Source: Nocardioides glacieisoli
GTDB lineage: Bacteria > Actinomycetota > Actinomycetes > Propionibacteriales > Nocardioidaceae
NCBI RefSeq assembly: GCF_004137245.1
Contig: NZ_SDWS01000007.1
Location: 1 to 64,000, forward strand
DNA: 64,000 bases
Direction of reading: 5' to 3'
Of the stretch, positions 1 to 8,797 are shown in pieces; within the stretch, counting starts at the first letter, position 1; every line of letters begins with the position of its first letter. Position numbers and translations under genes: made by a program. The notes under the pieces were generated by a model that was given only the letters and a program-made list of their open reading frames with translations, was not told the origin of the DNA and did not search any database.

Positions 1-1
1 A

Positions 2-256
2 GGATCACGCGGTGGCCGTCGTCTACTTCAACGACACGCTCACCGCGGAGCCGTACACCACTCTGCTGGACTCAACTGCATCAACACCTCGGCTCATCTG
101 GCCATCACGCATTACCTGTGCGCTGCGAGCGTCGACGACGAGGGAAGAGACCTCACCCCACGGCTCGCCGAAATCCTGTGCATCGACCCTCGTACAGCAC
201 GGCGGGTTGCGGCCGCGGTCGCCGAGGGTTGCCGTGACCGAGCTGGGAAGGGCTGA
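2..256 (+). CDS. 3' end of unknown gene upstream of tniA (partial)
   Basis: An open frame enters from the left edge and stops at TGA 254-256, two bases before the tniA ATG at 259. From about position 86 it reads like protein, with HLAITHYLCAAS and DPRTARRVAAAVAEG as helix-like stretches. The tight spacing suggests co-transcription with tniA, so it could be a further transposition subunit such as a TnsA-like endonuclease; that is only a guess from position. A different frame (from position 3) also reads well over the first 70 bases, so the exact frame at the edge is uncertain. Confidence 0.4.
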   Translation, partial: GSRGGRRLLQRHAHRGAVHHSAGLNCINTSAHLAITHYLCAASVDDEGRDLTPRLAEILCIDPRTARRVAAAVAEGCRDRAGKG

Positions 257-258
257 AG

Positions 259-2349
259 ATGTCCGTGCCCTTCGAAATCGGTCCAGGGCTGACTTGGAAC
301 CGTGGCACCACTCGCTGCGACTTCGTCAGGATGAGTAACTCGGGAGGCATCCTCACCGGGTTGGTCAAGCGAGGAGATGAGTACGAGGAACTGCCACTCG
401 CCGAGCTGGCATGCGAGATCGTCCTCGAGACGTGGGCAGCGCGGCCGGACCTGCAAGAGCGTGCCGACGACGATTGGATGATCGCTGGCCTGTCAGACAC
501 CGCGCACGCTGAGATGCGCCGCCGGCTGACCGCGGTGATGGAGGTCACCACAGGGCTGAGACCCGGCAAACCTGCGCGACCTGAGTACGACCTGCTCACC
601 ACCACCAAGACACAACGCGTGGAGCGCAAAGCTGTGGAGGAGCTCGTCAGCACGCGGACCGTTCAACGGTGGATCGAGGCCCACGACGACAGCGGGGATG
701 CCGGTCTGGTCCATGGCAACCGTCACCTCGGTACCGCCGCAGACCTGCACGATCCAGACGTGGTGCAGATCGCCCTCGCGTTGGTGGAGGAGGAACTCAC
801 CCGGTCGGACAAGTCGCAGCAGAACCTCGTCGGTCTGCTGAACCGACGTCTGCGAGACAAGGGTCAAGACACATTGAGCGTCTACCAAGCCAGCAAGCTG
901 CTGGACGAGGTGTCACGTGGGATGAGCCTGCGAGGTTCGGCGAAGACCAGCAAGTCCAAGGCCAGCCGCCCGAAGGGTGGACGAGGACATGCGCGACCAA
1001 CCGTTGCCAACGAGGTCTGGGAGATCGACTCATTCCGCCTGGACGTGCTCGCCTACTCGCCGCTGACCAAGATGGGAGTTCCTGCCTACGCCGTCACGAT
1101 CGTTGACGTGTGCACCCGCGTCCTGTCGGCGTACGTCTCACTCACTCCACCGTCTGCGACCACGGTGGCCCTGGCGCTGCACCGGCGGATGAACCCGCTG
1201 CTCCTCGATCGGTCAATGACGCCAGCGGGACCCGCCATCCCTCACGCAGTACTGACTGTCGAGGACAGCCCGCTCGTCCACCCGGGCGGCATACCCGGAG
1301 AGATCCACGCCGACCATGGCGCCGATTACGAGAACCAGATGGTCTTGTCGCTGCTCGCCACCCTGGGCATCGACCTGATCTTGGCGCGGCCGCGCACTGG
1401 GTCGGACAAGCCGCATGTGGAGTCCGCGATCCGTACGCTCAACCACACGGTCATGCAGCTCCTCCCCGGGTACAAGGGCCGCTCCGCCGACCACCGCGGC
1501 GACCACCCGCACCGCGAGTCCCTAGCCACACTCGATCAGCTCAAGACGATCATGGACGGCTATTGCCTGGCGTACAACAACACTCCCCACACAGGCCTCG
1601 CGCACCCTGGTCAGCTGGGCACGTACCAAACCCCTATGGAGGCCTATACCGCCAGCGTCCTGGCCGGAGCACCCCCTCGAATGGATGCTGACGTCAACCT
1701 GGTGTTTCGGTTCATGCCCACCAAGACTGCTGTCGTCAGTGGTCGCGGACCCTCTATCGACGGGATCGTCTACACCAGCGAGGACACAGAGGTGATGCGC
1801 CGCATCAGCGCTGGCGACCGCCACGTCCCGGGTCGACCCCTCGCCTTCCACCACGACCCGAGCGACCGTTCACACGTCTATTGGCACGAACCCGGCACCG
1901 CCCGCTGGCACGAACTCACGGCGCAAGGACGTGACGACGAGGCAATCCCGCCACTGAGCGACGAGTTCTACCAGCGCGCTCTCGACACCGGTTCGCATCG
2001 TCGACCCAACAAGCAGCACCGTGCCGACGCTGCACTCGCGATCGCAGACGAGATACATCGTGTTCTCACCACAACTGACGGAGCCAAGGCTCTGCGCCGG
2101 GAGTTCAGCCGTTGGCAGGAGCGTCTGCAACGGCACGCGAGCACCACCCCGCCTGGCGCAGCGCACGGCGTCAGCAAAGCAAAGAGTGGACGCCATCGAG
2201 CACCCCGGTCGGGAACGACGGGGGAGGCACCCGTACTGGACCTCGATCTGGATGCATACGTCGAAGAGGTTGAGGGCGAGTTCGACGCCGAGACCGAGCC
2301 ACCCGACCAATCCGCCGCAGCGACGGTGAGGGACGGAGACGAGTTCTGA
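259..2349 (+). CDS. tniA: TniA/TnsB-like DDE transposase
   Basis: 696-residue Mu/TnsB/TniA-type transposase, the strand-transfer subunit of a heteromeric transposon. An N-terminal helix-turn-helix region (around residues 115-240) should bind element ends. The RNase H-fold core shows D257 (VWEIDSF), D352 (HADHGADYENQ) and E388 (SDKPHVESAI), a DD(35)E spacing. A beta-barrel-like region and a basic then acidic tail follow, the tail perhaps contacting TniB. GGAAGGG precedes the ATG at a usable distance. The stop overlaps the tniB start (TGATG). Family assignment is firm; Tn7-like versus Tn5053-like subfamily is not resolved. Confidence 0.93.
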   Translation: MSVPFEIGPGLTWNRGTTRCDFVRMSNSGGILTGLVKRGDEYEELPLAELACEIVLETWAARPDLQERADDDWMIAGLSDTAHAEMRRRLTAVMEVTTGLRPGKPARPEYDLLTTTKTQRVERKAVEELVSTRTVQRWIEAHDDSGDAGLVHGNRHLGTAADLHDPDVVQIALALVEEELTRSDKSQQNLVGLLNRRLRDKGQDTLSVYQASKLLDEVSRGMSLRGSAKTSKSKASRPKGGRGHARPTVANEVWEIDSFRLDVLAYSPLTKMGVPAYAVTIVDVCTRVLSAYVSLTPPSATTVALALHRRMNPLLLDRSMTPAGPAIPHAVLTVEDSPLVHPGGIPGEIHADHGADYENQMVLSLLATLGIDLILARPRTGSDKPHVESAIRTLNHTVMQLLPGYKGRSADHRGDHPHRESLATLDQLKTIMDGYCLAYNNTPHTGLAHPGQLGTYQTPMEAYTASVLAGAPPRMDADVNLVFRFMPTKTAVVSGRGPSIDGIVYTSEDTEVMRRISAGDRHVPGRPLAFHHDPSDRSHVYWHEPGTARWHELTAQGRDDEAIPPLSDEFYQRALDTGSHRRPNKQHRADAALAIADEIHRVLTTTDGAKALRREFSRWQERLQRHASTTPPGAAHGVSKAKSGRHRAPRSGTTGEAPVLDLDLDAYVEEVEGEFDAETEPPDQSAAATVRDGDEF

Positions 2350-3293
2350 TGCTGGTCAACATCGAGGACCGCGGTGCATGGCACGAACTCGACGTCCTCT
2401 CGTCACGGCGCGAGCCGTTCGCAGTCAACGACGATCCCTCCCACGTGGCGCAATGGATTCACTCGGTGTACATCGTCACGCAACGCGACGCCGACCTTCT
2501 GCGAGCGATCCAAACCACGTTGCGACGCAATGGCGCCACCAAACGGCACTGGCTCGCAGTTGACGGCGCGGCCAACACCGGCAAAAGCGAGATGCTCCTC
2601 CGCTTTGCGATCGGCTTCCAGCGCGACACGGACCCTGCGCCATGCGACGACTTCGTGCGCCTGCCGATCATCTATGTGCAAGCCGACTCCGGCCAGCAAG
2701 GAGCCGGACTGCTCCGGGCCATCGCAGAATTTGCCGGAGTTCCATCACTGGGCAATGAGGATCAGTTGCGCCGGCGGCTCGCCCGCGTGCTGCCCAGGCT
2801 CGGCACGGTCATCGTCATCGTCGACGACGCCCACATGCTCCGCCGAGCGTCGGACCGGGCAACCAGGCTGTCGGACTCGCTTCGGGCCACCCTGCGGCTG
2901 CCCGTCACGTTCATCTTCGCTGGCGCCGGAATGCACGGCTCGGCCCTGCTGCGAATCGGTGGACCTGAGGGGTACGAAAGCACCGATCAACTGCGGTCAC
3001 GACACACGATGCTGAAGTTCGAACCCCTGCGGCTCCCGCGCGACAAGGACTTCTTACGGCGCCTCCTCGGTGACTACCTCAAGACCCTCGGCGCGCTCCT
3101 CCCACACCTGCAGACCCCGTTTCGCAGCGACAACGCCGCCCTGACCAAGTTGATCGACCTCACCGGCGGAAAGATCGGCGCCGTCATGGGCGTCCTCAAG
3201 GACGGCACCATCGAGGCCTATCGGAGCGGTACGCCTCTGACCTCTGAACTGCTCCTCACGCTCGCCTCACCCGAGACGACGCCGGCGCCATGA
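2349..3293 (+). CDS. tniB: TniB/TnsC-like AAA+ ATPase
   Basis: 314-residue AAA+ ATPase that would link target choice to the transposase. Walker A is GAANTGKS at residues 73-80 and Walker B is VIVIVDD at 154-160. A sensor-like FIFAGAG follows, and the C-terminal part has the helical look of the family. It starts within the tniA stop (TGATG) and its own stop overlaps the tniQ start (ATGA), so translation of the three genes is probably coupled. In Tn7-like systems this ATPase forms filaments on target DNA and mediates target immunity; that part is family knowledge. Confidence 0.92.
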   Translation: MLVNIEDRGAWHELDVLSSRREPFAVNDDPSHVAQWIHSVYIVTQRDADLLRAIQTTLRRNGATKRHWLAVDGAANTGKSEMLLRFAIGFQRDTDPAPCDDFVRLPIIYVQADSGQQGAGLLRAIAEFAGVPSLGNEDQLRRRLARVLPRLGTVIVIVDDAHMLRRASDRATRLSDSLRATLRLPVTFIFAGAGMHGSALLRIGGPEGYESTDQLRSRHTMLKFEPLRLPRDKDFLRRLLGDYLKTLGALLPHLQTPFRSDNAALTKLIDLTGGKIGAVMGVLKDGTIEAYRSGTPLTSELLLTLASPETTPAP

Positions 3294-5440
3294 CCATGAC
3301 TCAACCTCGCGAGATTCAAACAGCGACTACTTTCGCCCTACGCGCCGGACCTGGCCGAGGTGAGTCGCTCGAGAGCTTCGTTCACTGGTGTGCCCGCAGG
3401 CTGTGCTGCTCACCCGCCGCAGTCACGGAGCACCTCGGCTTACCCCTCTCGACCTCCGCCGGGCACCTCAACCGCGACCTCGCCGACCCGGACCTGGCGC
3501 GGGCAGCACCCATCCTTGGCGTGCCCACCGAAAGTCTGCGAGACGCCACGCTGCGGAAGTGGGACTGGCTCCGACTCCGCCCCGAACGCGGCAAACGCGG
3601 AAGCCCCTTAGGAGCCTGGCAGCGCGGCAGCGGAGCGAGGTACTGCTACGCCTGCCTGAACGAATCCGAAGGCCGGTGGCAGCTCGCCTGGTACCTCCAC
3701 TGGACCTTCGCCTGCCCCAAGCACGGCGTGCTGCTCCATTCCACGTGCCGCGGTTGCGGCCGTGCGCCTCGTACGCAGAAGCCCAACGCGTCGAGCCTGA
3801 CCGACGCCAACGCCCTTGATCTGAACTGCGGATGCGGATCGCAAGCCATCAGGTCAATTTCTGAGTCACGACTCAGCCACGACGACCCCCGGCTGGCCAC
3901 GCAACAGCGGATCGCCCGAGTGCTGTCGCTGGCACCTACGGACCAGGCGGTCGCGCACACCGCCGGAGTCGCCACGCCAGCCAGCGAGTGGCTCACCGAT
4001 CTCACCTTGGTGACGCACTTCATCGTGCTTTCGTTGGTCGCCGAAGGCAACAAGGACGCCTTCACCGCCTCGACGTCCGGCTACGACGTCGAAGAACTCG
4101 CGAAGCCGACGGCATGGCGCGCGAGTCTCGCCGCTCGCGGCGCACGATCGACAACACGGGGGGTGACCCCGCAGGTCCTGCAGCGCGAGCTCGTGACGTC
4201 GGCCGCCGACGTCGGTGCCTGCGTCACCCTCGCCGACACCCTCTTGGCCAGCGATGACGTCGATCACCTGCGAGCCGGCTTGCTCTGGATGCCCACCAGA
4301 TGGCGGGTCCAGACCCAACAGCGGGCGGCGCGCGGCCAGTTCGCGTGCTCCGACACGCTGATGGAAGCCATTGCCGGCCACGTACGACAGACGCGCGACA
4401 ACTGGTTCGCCGCACTTCGAGCCAAGCACCGGCTCCGACCGGAACTGGACGACCACGTCACCCAGCACTTTCCAGCTGCCCTTCATCCCCGGGTTCGCCC
4501 TTGGCTGACGGTGATCCGCGGTGATCTCAGCGAGGCCGCAGTCATCGCTGGCTTGCTCGCCGGGAGCCGTCACCCCAAACGCGTCCACGACACGGCACGC
4601 CACCTTGGGCTGGCACACGTGGCCTCCGACCTGGCCGACGCATGGGTTCAGCTCACCTCAAGCCCGAGGGCAAGGCCCGATATCAAGACCATTGCCGGCT
4701 GGCTCCTCGACGACGGGTACCAACGCAACCCAGTCCACTTCGCGTCGCGACGAGAACAACTACATCGACCGACGCCACTGCCCGACTCCGTGGCGCGCGC
4801 GCTTGCGCGACTCCTACAGACTCGAAACTCCCCGACCCTGCGGTGGATGGCCTCGTTGTACGTCTGGGAGAGAGTCACCGGCTCCGACGCCCTCCTCACC
4901 CCCGAGGCCCTATCCGCATACGGGGCGTTCCGCGTCCGCTACCGGCGGGTCCGCGAACGGTGGAACCGTTGCCTGCCACTGCCGTTGCGTGACTTCTTGA
5001 GCGACATCAGCGCCGGTATGACCACCCCGCCCGGAATCAGGCCCTTCGATTCCACTCGGGGATCCGACTCTGCCAGCGACTGGCACATCTACAGCGCCAT
5101 GGAGCCGCATCTACTTCCCACGCCACTTGTCGCCTCCAGCGTTCTTGCTCCCACTGACCTCCTCGGGGCGAGCGCAACCCAAATCGCTCAAGCGCTGGCC
5201 GCTGACCCGGAGGCTGGGTGGTGGGGGCGTGTACGACTCCTGTGGATGTTCGGTCTCGCCCGCCGAGTAGACCCGACCGCCCCCTGGCTAGCGGAGGCAC
5301 GACATGCCTTGGCGGAACTTGCTGGAGTCTCCGAGGTGCCGGACTCAACAGGCAGTAGCCCCTGCGACGCGCTACTGGTGGACCTCCTCACCATCTTGCG
5401 CACACGAGAAGTTCCGCACGATTGCATTTACGAGGGGTGA
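3290..5440 (+). CDS. tniQ: TniQ/TnsD-like target selector
   Basis: 716-residue TniQ-domain protein. The N-terminal domain (about residues 15-160) carries the diagnostic zinc-binding pattern: C119/C122, C142/H145 and C153/C156. The long remainder has no domain I recognise and has the size of TnsD-like proteins that bind a specific attachment site, longer than the short TniQ of CRISPR-associated transposons. No Cas genes or CRISPR array lie in the window, so protein-guided targeting is the simpler reading. Start overlaps the tniB stop; six bases separate its stop from the next ATG. Confidence 0.9.
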   Translation: MTMTQPREIQTATTFALRAGPGRGESLESFVHWCARRLCCSPAAVTEHLGLPLSTSAGHLNRDLADPDLARAAPILGVPTESLRDATLRKWDWLRLRPERGKRGSPLGAWQRGSGARYCYACLNESEGRWQLAWYLHWTFACPKHGVLLHSTCRGCGRAPRTQKPNASSLTDANALDLNCGCGSQAIRSISESRLSHDDPRLATQQRIARVLSLAPTDQAVAHTAGVATPASEWLTDLTLVTHFIVLSLVAEGNKDAFTASTSGYDVEELAKPTAWRASLAARGARSTTRGVTPQVLQRELVTSAADVGACVTLADTLLASDDVDHLRAGLLWMPTRWRVQTQQRAARGQFACSDTLMEAIAGHVRQTRDNWFAALRAKHRLRPELDDHVTQHFPAALHPRVRPWLTVIRGDLSEAAVIAGLLAGSRHPKRVHDTARHLGLAHVASDLADAWVQLTSSPRARPDIKTIAGWLLDDGYQRNPVHFASRREQLHRPTPLPDSVARALARLLQTRNSPTLRWMASLYVWERVTGSDALLTPEALSAYGAFRVRYRRVRERWNRCLPLPLRDFLSDISAGMTTPPGIRPFDSTRGSDSASDWHIYSAMEPHLLPTPLVASSVLAPTDLLGASATQIAQALAADPEAGWWGRVRLLWMFGLARRVDPTAPWLAEARHALAELAGVSEVPDSTGSSPCDALLVDLLTILRTREVPHDCIYEG

Positions 5441-5446
5441 TCCTTG

Positions 5447-5695
5447 ATGACCGCGAACATCAGGTGGATTGCGGACCAGCTCCGGGCGGAGCGGGCCGTG
5501 GCCAAGCTGAGCCGGTCCGAGCTAGCCAGACGGTCAGGTCTGTCTGGGGCGACGGTTGAACGGCTCGAACGAAGTGAGCGAACCATGCGCATCGACCAGT
5601 TGCTGGCCATCTGTGACGGACTTGAAGTCAAGCCGGCCTCCTTCCTCGCTCGGGCGGAGGAGCGTCGCGATCGCCGGACAGACACGTCGCCATGA
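5447..5695 (+). CDS. XRE-family helix-turn-helix regulator
   Basis: 82-residue single-domain protein. The HTH spans about residues 10-65, with the typical SRSELARRSGLSGATVERLE and a helix 5 motif around RIDQLLAICDGLEV. A TTG three bases upstream is an alternative start. It sits between tniQ and a HAD-like gene and overlaps the latter by ATGA, so it belongs to the same transcription unit. A role in repressing the transposition operon or a linked toxin-antitoxin unit would fit but is inference. Confidence 0.85.
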   Translation: MTANIRWIADQLRAERAVAKLSRSELARRSGLSGATVERLERSERTMRIDQLLAICDGLEVKPASFLARAEERRDRRTDTSP

Positions 5696-6204
5696 CTAGG
5701 ACCGCGCTCATCGTCGACGTGGACGGAGTCGTCTCGCCAATCCACCCGACGAAGCCAACGTGGGGAGACGAAGTCCGGGCCGGGCAACTGTTCGGGCCCG
5801 TGGTGGTGTCACCGGAGCTGTGTCGTCGCCTCGACGCGCTGGCAACCCATCCCGGTGTAACAGCGGCGTGGCTCACGGATTGGAGCGCGGAGATGCGCGC
5901 GGGGATGGATCCATGGCCCGGCCGCCTCTGGGCTGACATCCCGGAACCGAGTTCGGACGGCCTCCACCACTCATGGTGGAAGTTGCAGGCACTCGACGAG
6001 TGGCTCGGTGCGCGGCCAGAGGTCACCACGATCGTGTGGTGCGACGACCACCTGAGGACACCACCACGAAGACTTGAGGTCCACGAGCGCCTCGCCAGTC
6101 GCGGTCTCAACTTCCTGCTGATCGCACCGAGCACCCCCGTCGGACTCAGCAGGGCACACCTATCCCGCATCGAGACCTACTTAGCGGAAAGGCCAAGTGA
6201 GTGA
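5692..6204 (+). CDS. HAD-like hydrolase (small)
   Basis: 170-residue protein with HAD-superfamily signatures: DVDGVVSP with D9 and D11 near the N-terminus, WLTDWS as the motif II region, and VWCDDHLR as a possible acidic motif IV. It is close to the minimal size for the fold, with no obvious cap domain. Substrate cannot be predicted. Both ends overlap neighbouring genes (ATGA with the Xre gene, GTGA with the next), so it is made from the tniABQ transcript or a shared internal one. Confidence 0.75.
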   Translation: MTRTALIVDVDGVVSPIHPTKPTWGDEVRAGQLFGPVVVSPELCRRLDALATHPGVTAAWLTDWSAEMRAGMDPWPGRLWADIPEPSSDGLHHSWWKLQALDEWLGARPEVTTIVWCDDHLRTPPRRLEVHERLASRGLNFLLIAPSTPVGLSRAHLSRIETYLAERPSE

Positions 6205-7022
6205 CCAGCGAGGACCCCTTCAACCCGGCTGGCACCAGCGAGGCTCGGCGGAGGCAGGCGCGTGAAGCCTCGCCCAGGGCGAGGGCGCGCAGTCACGAGG
6301 TGCCGATTCGGACGCCGCGAGGATTGGATGCGGTAGTCGCGATCCTCCCGGCGGGCTTGTCGCACAGTGAACGCGTGGCGCTGGTCAACACGCCTCACCC
6401 GAGACTCGACGGGTTCACTCCACTGGAATGGCTAGTTGAGAATCGGTCCGCCTCGGAGGTCATCACCGCTTTGGCGCAAGACGACCTGCCCGCTACCGCC
6501 GCGACACTGGCGAGCGAGCTCGTGAAGCTCCTCGGCGCGGACCTGGTCGCCTACATTGCGTCGCTGCCAGACGCGGCCACGGTGATTCGGTGGACTGACA
6601 GAACGGAGACACCTGACTCCGACACCCTTGCTCGCCTCAGCATTGCCTTTCACGCCGCGTTCACGCTGCAGGTCCGCATCTCCGAGGCTGAGATCCAGGC
6701 TTGGATGCAAGTAAGAAACCCGAGACTTCATGACGTATCTCCAGCACGAGTGCTGCGTCAAGACCCCATCGAATTTGCCGGCCCGACCGTGCTGGCGGCC
6801 GCCCGGTCCTACGCCGCGGCGGCGGGAGCCGACCTCGACCCGGGCTTTGAGAAAGTGCTGGCTCGCGCACGCGAGCTGTGGGCGGAGCCCTCCGCCAGTG
6901 AGTGGCTTCGTGGCACGAGCAGTCACCTCAACGGTGCCAGACCGATCGACCTCGTGCGCCTCGGGCGCGCCGCGGAGGTTCTCGGCGCCCTCGATGCGGT
7001 TGAACAGGGAGGGATGGGTTGA
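6201..7022 (+). CDS. Protein with three MbcA/ParS/Xre-type repeats
   Basis: 273-residue protein with three copies of the C-terminal motif of MbcA/ParS/Xre antitoxins (an N-P-x-L-x-G-x-x-P-x-x-x-L pattern followed by a helix): residues 63-91 (HPRLDGFTPLEWL), 171-200 (NPRLHDVSPARVL) and 235-267 (HLNGARPIDLV). The N-terminal 40 residues are basic and disordered-looking. Members of this antitoxin family usually carry one such motif and pair with a RES toxin; no RES toxin is seen here. GTG start overlaps the HAD stop. Confidence 0.6.
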   Translation: MTSEDPFNPAGTSEARRRQAREASPRARARSHEVPIRTPRGLDAVVAILPAGLSHSERVALVNTPHPRLDGFTPLEWLVENRSASEVITALAQDDLPATAATLASELVKLLGADLVAYIASLPDAATVIRWTDRTETPDSDTLARLSIAFHAAFTLQVRISEAEIQAWMQVRNPRLHDVSPARVLRQDPIEFAGPTVLAAARSYAAAAGADLDPGFEKVLARARELWAEPSASEWLRGTSSHLNGARPIDLVRLGRAAEVLGALDAVEQGGMG

Positions 7023-7282
7023 GCGGGCCTGTACAGCCCGATTGCCCAAAATGTTCCGCGGCCGCCCGTTCTCCAGCACCAATCGGTCGGTCCTGCGGGC
7101 AGTACGCACCCACACAGCAAGCGCGGTGCCTCCTCTGCGTAGTCGTCTCCTCGAGAGACCAGCACCCTGAAGTTCGGAGTCGCGGGCCTCCTTTGAGCCG
7201 CATAGGTGACCGCTCGGGTACAGGTTCCATCAAGATTGGCAGGTGCACCCGAACGAGATATCACCTAGTCGCTCGGCGCTGA
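7019..7282 (+). CDS. Possible small Cys-rich protein
   Basis: A TTG at 7019 overlaps the stop of the preceding gene (TTGA), repeating the coupling pattern of the whole operon. The 87-residue product has CPKC and CLLC pairs about 30 residues apart, as in a zinc ribbon, and then loses protein character. Its last 53 bases run antisense over the end of the exonuclease gene. It may equally be untranslated sequence; without homologues it stays doubtful. Confidence 0.3.
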   Translation: MSGPVQPDCPKCSAAARSPAPIGRSCGQYAPTQQARCLLCVVVSSRDQHPEVRSRGPPLSRIGDRSGTGSIKIGRCTRTRYHLVARR

Positions 7283-8795
7283 TCTTCCCGCAGCGGCGGC
7301 ACTCCGTGCGGTGCGGGTCACTGGGCATTGACGGGGTGGTGAGCGGTCCGAGGTAGATGAAGCCGTGCTCCTCTGCGGTGGCCTGTGCCTTTTCGAATGA
7401 CACTGGCTCGATGCGGGCGTAACCGCGTTGAAGTTCCCGCTCCGACCGCGCCCACTCTCGCCAATAGCACGCTCGGCATGTGGTCTCGCCCCAGTCGTTC
7501 TTCTCCTGCACATACTCGAATCGGTAGTGCGCCACGGTTCCGCAATGGATGCACCTAGTCAGGAGCCAGTCGGTTGTCCGAGTGAAGGACTCCAGTGCTT
7601 CCAGACCGCCTACACGCAAGATGACCGCGATGTGGTCGTCGCAGTAGGTCGGCTTGGTGCGCGTCTTGAATGCGGCAGCATCACCGCAGCCATCGACCGA
7701 GCAGACCTGGTCCGTTGGCACCCGCTCTCGTCGCAGGGGCCGTGGTGGCTTGGGCGGCGCTGGGACTGGGCGCTGGTCAAGGGGAACTGACCGCAATCGG
7801 TCGCGTGTGGGTGTGGCAGTCGGAACTGCCTCTCCTTCGTCGGCCAATAGACCTTCGATGACGGTGAGGGCTTTGCCGTCGAGGCATCGCAGGAAGTCGT
7901 CCTCGGTCATCACCTCGATCGCCTGACCCCTGTCCTGCAGGTCGAACGCCTTCCGCGTCTTGCCGGTGACGTTCGAGTCGGGGCGAAGGACAGCCGGGTT
8001 GATGTCCCCGACGACGAGAACGTTGGTCTTCTTCGTCGTGTTCTGTTCGGGGACGGCACCAACTCGGGCGCACTCCTGGCGCGCGACGTCGCGCGTCATC
8101 GACATCAAGGTGCCTGTGAATACAACGACCCTGCCGTAGAGGTATCCATCCGGGTCGGCATCGGGGTTGACCACGATGGGTGTGAAGTTCCGGGTGCCAG
8201 TCCCCACCGCCACGCTGCCGGCGTACAGGCCGCTGCCCATACGGCCGATGCTCATGCGGTGAGCCGACGCGAGCTCGGCTAGGTCAGACGCTCCCGCCGC
8301 GCTGGCAAGCGCCCTCACGATGCCGACGACTCCGTGCGCGTCGGCCAACGGGTCATGGTGCTCACCCATCTCGAACCCGCACGACTCCGCGACGTACGGG
8401 AGCCGGTACGACGGCAGGCTCAACGCTCGGCGTGCCATGACCATCGTGCACAGGAAGCGCAGCTCCGGCCACTCGATGTTGTCCACCGCGCAGGCATAGC
8501 GGATCACGCCGATGTCGAACCCTGCGTTATGCGCTACGACTACGTCATCCCCGATGTAGTCCACCAGGGCCGGGAGAACGGCGCTCCACCGCGGAGCCTC
8601 GCGCACCATGTCGGCGTCGATCCCGTGCAAGGTCGAATGGAAGCTGTCGAAATAGTCGACCCGAACGGGCGGCCGAATAAGCCAGCTTCGCTCGTCCACC
8701 GGCTGTCCGTTCCGGACACGAACTAGACCCACCGCGCAGGGTGATCCGCGGTAGGCGTTGGCGGTCTCAAAGTCGATCGCGGTGTAATCCAGCAT
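7230..8795 (-). CDS. DEDDh exonuclease-BRCT-zinc cluster fusion
   Basis: 521-residue fusion. The N-terminal DnaQ-type 3'-5' exonuclease has D8/E10 (AIDFE), D94 (AHNAGFD), H147 and D152 (HHDPLADA), a complete DEDDh set. A BRCT-like domain follows at about 220-305 (GRVVVFTGTL), then a proline-rich linker. The C-terminal third has repeated CxxC or CxxxxC pairs, resembling stacked zinc ribbons or treble clefs. Exonuclease plus BRCT is known in DnaQ-like repair proteins; the zinc-rich tail suggests extra nucleic-acid recognition. It lies two bases after the 198-residue gene on the same strand, so the two are probably an operon. Confidence 0.85.
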   Translation of the reverse strand: MLDYTAIDFETANAYRGSPCAVGLVRVRNGQPVDERSWLIRPPVRVDYFDSFHSTLHGIDADMVREAPRWSAVLPALVDYIGDDVVVAHNAGFDIGVIRYACAVDNIEWPELRFLCTMVMARRALSLPSYRLPYVAESCGFEMGEHHDPLADAHGVVGIVRALASAAGASDLAELASAHRMSIGRMGSGLYAGSVAVGTGTRNFTPIVVNPDADPDGYLYGRVVVFTGTLMSMTRDVARQECARVGAVPEQNTTKKTNVLVVGDINPAVLRPDSNVTGKTRKAFDLQDRGQAIEVMTEDDFLRCLDGKALTVIEGLLADEGEAVPTATPTRDRLRSVPLDQRPVPAPPKPPRPLRRERVPTDQVCSVDGCGDAAAFKTRTKPTYCDDHIAVILRVGGLEALESFTRTTDWLLTRCIHCGTVAHYRFEYVQEKNDWGETTCRACYWREWARSERELQRGYARIEPVSFEKAQATAEEHGFIYLGPLTTPSMPSDPHRTECRRCGKISAERLGDISFGCTCQS

Positions 8796-8797
8796 TC

